DNA of 7,672 nt from Myxococcales bacterium (GTDB lineage: Bacteria > Myxococcota_A > Polyangia > Fen-1088), in contig PMZX01000387.1 of assembly GCA_003170035.1 (NCBI GenBank), positions 12,527 to 20,198 of the forward strand, given 5' to 3'. A model generated the notes under the pieces. It was not told the DNA's origin. It made no database searches and worked only from the letters and a program-made list of their open reading frames with translations. Position numbers and translations under genes: made by a program. Positions 4,694 to 7,672 of this stretch are shown piece after piece; positions within the stretch are counted from its first letter, which is position 1, and every line of letters begins with the position of its first letter.

Positions 4694-7672
4694 ATGTCGG
4701 TCGGCGGCATTCCGGCTCCCGGTCCGTTCCGGGGACTTGTTCCGTACGATGAAAACAGCGCCGCGCTTTTCTTTGGCCGCGCGGACGACATCGTCACGCT
4801 CGATCGCCTGGTGTGCCGGGAGGGAGATCAGGTCGTTGCCCTGACTGGCGAGTTGGGCGTGGGCAAGACCTCCTTGTTGCGCGCTGGGCTCCTGCCCGCG
4901 CTGGCCAAGCGCGACGTGACCGGGGTCTACCTCGGCGCCTACGAAGAGATCGAGCAAGAGCTGTGGCAGGCGGCCGGCCGCGTGCGCGGCGAGCCACCCA
5001 CTCCCGGCGATGGCCCGGCCGACTATCTGGTGCGCCTTGCGCGCAACTCGCCCGCCGGGACCTTGCTCATCCTCGACCATCTGGAAACCGTTCTCGCCAA
5101 TCGCGGCCCGGATGGCGACAGTTCCACCCTCGACCAACTGGCTGCGCTGCTCCTCACCGTGTGCGAGGGAGCCGGGCCGCGCCTGCGCATTCTCCTCTGT
5201 GTGGACGCCGGTTCCTTCCACCGCATCGACCTCCTCCACAACGCCTGCAATCTCACACCCGCGGCCGGGGCGTGGATGGAGCTTGGGCGGCTCGACCAGG
5301 AAAGCGCCACTCAGATCTTGGAGCAAACCGCGGTCGGCACCGGTACCTTCTTCGAAGCCGGTCTGGCTTCGTTGATGGCCGGCGATCTCTGCCGTAGCGG
5401 CCCCTGCCTGCCTGCTGATCTGCAAATGGTCGCGCGCATGGCAGTCGAACTGCGGCTGACCTCGCTGCGCCGCTACGAGCGCAGCGGAGGCGCGGCTGTA
5501 CTCCTGCACAGCTTCTTCCAGCGGGCGGTGCACGACGCCGGCGGCCGCCCGGCTCTGCGTGTGCTGCTCGCGGCTGCCCGCCCCTCCAGCGCGACGGCGG
5601 ACGAACTGGCGGTTCGCTCCGGTCTGCCCCAGGCTGTTGTCGAACAGGCGGTGGCGCCTCTCACCAGTCGAGGCATTCTGCGCAAGTTCTTCTCGGGATC
5701 CGCTGACCGCTACGCTCTTGCGCACCCGTGTCTCGTCACGCGCATCGAGGAGTTCGCGGCCAGCGATGTGGGCGCCGGACACGAGATCCGGCGCACCTTG
5801 CGTCGCCGCATCCTAGCGGGCGAGCGCCTCTCGCTGCCCGAGATCCGCAGGGTACGCCACTATCTGGGCGGCGATCTGGCAGCCGACGAAGCCGCCACTC
5901 TCAAGCGCAGTATCCGGCGCAGTGCTCTGCAGATCGGTTCCGCGGTCACTCTGCTTCTCGCCTTGCTGCTCGCCCTCATCTTCGAGGTGCGTGCAAACTA
6001 CACACTGGTTTTCGAGCCGCCCCGCGACCAGCCCGGCAGTCGGGTGGTTGTGCGGCGAGGACGCCCCTCGCTGTCCGTCCTCCGTTTTCTGCCAGCCCAG
6101 CCTCGCTACGGTTCGATGATCGCCGACACCGGCTTTGCCGCCACCAGTGTCGCTGCGGATCTGGGGTCGCGCATCGCGAGCGGCCGGGCGATGGGGGCCC
6201 TGGATGCGGTCCCGACAGCCCGGCTCCCTTCCTGGCTGCGCGCGGTCATCGATGGTCTGGGGCCGGTGCCACGCGGGGTCTCCCTGGTCCTGCTCGGTGA
6301 GCCGAGCGGTGTGGTTTCGCTGAAACAAGCCTTTGCCGATCCCGCCTCCCGCCGCGACGCCCTGGAAGCCCTGGCCGTGGTGGGCACGGGCCGCGCCGGT
6401 GAAGACGAGATCCTGGCCGCCGCGCTCAACGACCCGTCGCCCGACGTGCGCCGGCGCGGCGTCGAGGTGGCAGCCGCCATCGATCGACGCCAGGGCAAGG
6501 GTGCTCACGCCGCCACTCTGCGTGCCGCCTTGGCTGACCAGTCCTTTGCCGTGCGCAGCACGGTGCTGCAGGAGTGTCGCAACCTGGATCCCAGCACAAC
6601 GGCCAGCATTCTCTCGGTGGCTCTCGCCGACAAGGATGCCTCATTCCGGCGGCTGGCGGAGGCGTCGCTTCTCGATCTGGCAGCACGCTCGCCCGCGGCA
6701 GCCGCCGATGCGGTGCGCCTGGCACTGTGGAGCACCGACGGAATGGCCCGGCGAAGCGCGATCGGGCTGCTCGACCAGATCGCCGTGCGAGCGCCGGCCG
6801 AGGCCGCCACCGTTCTGGCGCAGATTGCGTCGGACGAGAATGCGCCGGAAGAGGCGCGTGTCTCGGCTCTCTCATTTCTCCGCCGTACCAACGCAATCTC
6901 GAACAGTCTGCGGCCCATGTTGGAGAAAGCCGTGATGCCGGATGCGTCGCCACGTCTGCGCACGGCCGCCTTGCCGCTGTACGCCCGGCTCATCGATTCC
7001 GCCAAGGTGGCCGAGCTCGCCCAAACCGCCAGCAAGGGACCGCCTTCGGGACGAGTGACGGGCGCGGCGCTTTGGGGTGTGGTGGCCATCAAGCAGCCTG
7101 ATCTGGCGTCAAGGCCGCTCAAGGCGTTTCTCTACGATCAGTCGCCGGAGGTGCGCGCAGAGGCGGCGCGAGGCTACGGCTATTTGCGGCGCGAAGGCCC
7201 CGAACTGGTCCGCAAGGCGCTTCTGGACCCCAACGCCGAGGTACAGAAGGCAGGCCTTGATTCGGCTTTGCGTCTGGCGGTTGCGCAGCCAGGACCAGTC
7301 GCCGAGTTGCTCGGGCATGTTCTGTCCAACGTGCGCCCGGGCCTGCGCCGCTCCATCGTCGAGGCGCTGGGCGAGATCGGCAAGACTCGGTCTGCCGCGG
7401 CCTTGCCCCCGCTGGTGCGCGCGCTGAAGCTGGGCGATGTCAGCACCCGCGGCGCGTGCGCGCGGGCCCTGTGTGTGGTGGCCGTCAAGAGTCCAGCCGC
7501 CGCGTCGCCCTACCTGCGGGTGGCCGCACGCGACGCCAACCGCGAGGTGCGAACCGAGGCCGCCTCCTGCCTGGGCAGTTTGACCGAAGGCGATCCCAAG
7601 GGCGCCGCACGCATGGCCATCGAGCTGACCTCCTCGGACGAGCAGACCGTGCGCGCCGCCGCCGCCGCCTCA
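4694..7672 (+). CDS. Membrane-spanning nSTAND1 NTPase with C-terminal HEAT repeats (3' end beyond window)
   Basis: The frame is open for 993 codons from the ATG to the window end without a stop. Residues 11-28 (PFRGLVPYDE..AALFFGR) are the typical N-terminal signature of nSTAND1 NTPases. Walker A is GELGVGKT (52-59), followed by LLRAGLLPAL (61-70). Walker B is LLILDHLE (124-131), matching the family's D-x-x-E. Residues 165-178 occupy the sensor-1 strand, but Asp171 stands where the family usually has Arg. About 283-357 look like a winged helix. A basic stretch (366-409) precedes one membrane helix (412-430). Residues 431-541 are unassigned, then HEAT-like repeats fill 545 to the end. By positive-inside logic the NTPase is cytoplasmic and the repeats are outside. 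STAND proteins are ATP-driven switches in which a repeat domain senses and oligomerisation activates an effector; no separate N-terminal effector is present here. The start has no Shine-Dalgarno; TATTCT (4681-4686) lies 7 bases upstream, so leaderless translation is possible. Function is inferred. Confidence 0.88.
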   Translation, partial: MSVGGIPAPGPFRGLVPYDENSAALFFGRADDIVTLDRLVCREGDQVVALTGELGVGKTSLLRAGLLPALAKRDVTGVYLGAYEEIEQELWQAAGRVRGEPPTPGDGPADYLVRLARNSPAGTLLILDHLETVLANRGPDGDSSTLDQLAALLLTVCEGAGPRLRILLCVDAGSFHRIDLLHNACNLTPAAGAWMELGRLDQESATQILEQTAVGTGTFFEAGLASLMAGDLCRSGPCLPADLQMVARMAVELRLTSLRRYERSGGAAVLLHSFFQRAVHDAGGRPALRVLLAAARPSSATADELAVRSGLPQAVVEQAVAPLTSRGILRKFFSGSADRYALAHPCLVTRIEEFAASDVGAGHEIRRTLRRRILAGERLSLPEIRRVRHYLGGDLAADEAATLKRSIRRSALQIGSAVTLLLALLLALIFEVRANYTLVFEPPRDQPGSRVVVRRGRPSLSVLRFLPAQPRYGSMIADTGFAATSVAADLGSRIASGRAMGALDAVPTARLPSWLRAVIDGLGPVPRGVSLVLLGEPSGVVSLKQAFADPASRRDALEALAVVGTGRAGEDEILAAALNDPSPDVRRRGVEVAAAIDRRQGKGAHAATLRAALADQSFAVRSTVLQECRNLDPSTTASILSVALADKDASFRRLAEASLLDLAARSPAAAADAVRLALWSTDGMARRSAIGLLDQIAVRAPAEAATVLAQIASDENAPEEARVSALSFLRRTNAISNSLRPMLEKAVMPDASPRLRTAALPLYARLIDSAKVAELAQTASKGPPSGRVTGAALWGVVAIKQPDLASRPLKAFLYDQSPEVRAEAARGYGYLRREGPELVRKALLDPNAEVQKAGLDSALRLAVAQPGPVAELLGHVLSNVRPGLRRSIVEALGEIGKTRSAAALPPLVRALKLGDVSTRGACARALCVVAVKSPAAASPYLRVAARDANREVRTEAASCLGSLTEGDPKGAARMAIELTSSDEQTVRAAAAAS
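6326..7672 (+). repeat. HEAT-like repeat array in the STAND protein (at least 13 units)
   Basis: Units of about 33 residues recur, each with an Asp/Pro-rich turn followed by xVR/LR and a small-residue helix. Anchors are DPSPDVRRR (580), DQSFAVRS (615), DKDASFRR (646), STDGMARR (680), DENAPEEARV (714), PDASPRLRT (749), GPPSGRVTG (782), DQSPEVRAE (815), DPNAEVQK (845), SNVRPGLRR (878), GDVSTRGA (914), DANREVRTE (947) and SSDEQTVRA (980). Spacings run from 30 to 36 residues. This is the pattern of PBS-lyase-type HEAT repeats, which form a curved helical solenoid for binding protein or ligand. The repeats are diverged in DNA sequence, so this is an old array, not a recent tandem duplication. The last unit runs off the window. 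Confidence 0.85.

Noticed and set aside
4580..5782. Minus-strand open frame of 400 codons opposite the STAND NTPase
   Set aside because: The plus strand carries Walker A, Walker B and the nSTAND1 signature in one frame. The antisense product is low-complexity Arg/Ala/Gly-rich text with no motif.
7657..7670. GCC triplet run at the right edge as a microsatellite
   Set aside because: It encodes the alanines of a HEAT helix and is explained by codon preference.

Overview
This is a GC-rich bacterial window with five protein-coding genes, two of them cut by the window edges. I see no RNA genes, mobile elements or CRISPR array. Strong G/C preference at third codon positions, a DapL-type lysine/peptidoglycan enzyme, an exported TldD-like protein and a large STAND-HEAT protein suggest a Myxococcota or similar deltaproteobacterial-type organism. 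This is an inference from composition and gene content, not a phylogenetic result.

Left part (1-2347): the N-terminal 185 residues of LL-diaminopimelate aminotransferase (dapL) run leftward off the edge. Across a 62-base gap, a divergent gene encodes a TldD/PmbA-type zinc metallopeptidase with a signal peptide. The gap carries a perfect 7-bp inverted repeat directly against the dapL start codon.

Middle part (2348-4556): convergent with the tldD-like gene is a polytopic membrane protein of 525 residues. It has the hallmarks of a GT-C glycosyltransferase (AftB-like or RgtA/B/C/D-like) and is read leftward. A 238-base divergent gap separates it from a small rightward gene of 110 residues that I do not recognise.

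Right part (4557-7672): after a 137-base spacer with two short hairpins, an uninterrupted reading frame of at least 993 codons runs off the right edge. It encodes an nSTAND1-type P-loop NTPase with Walker A and Walker B motifs, then a winged-helix region, a basic juxtamembrane stretch and one transmembrane segment. After the membrane segment come about 110 unassigned residues and at least 13 HEAT-like repeats with a period near 33 residues. This membrane-crossing STAND-HEAT protein is the most interesting item. STAND ATPases are signal-sensing switches used in bacterial immunity and regulation, but a repeat domain separated from its ATPase by a membrane is not the usual layout.

The genes do not form one obvious pathway. 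dapL is housekeeping lysine/cell-wall synthesis. The tldD-like and GT-C genes both act at or beyond the inner membrane. The small gene and the STAND-HEAT gene share a strand and might be co-transcribed.
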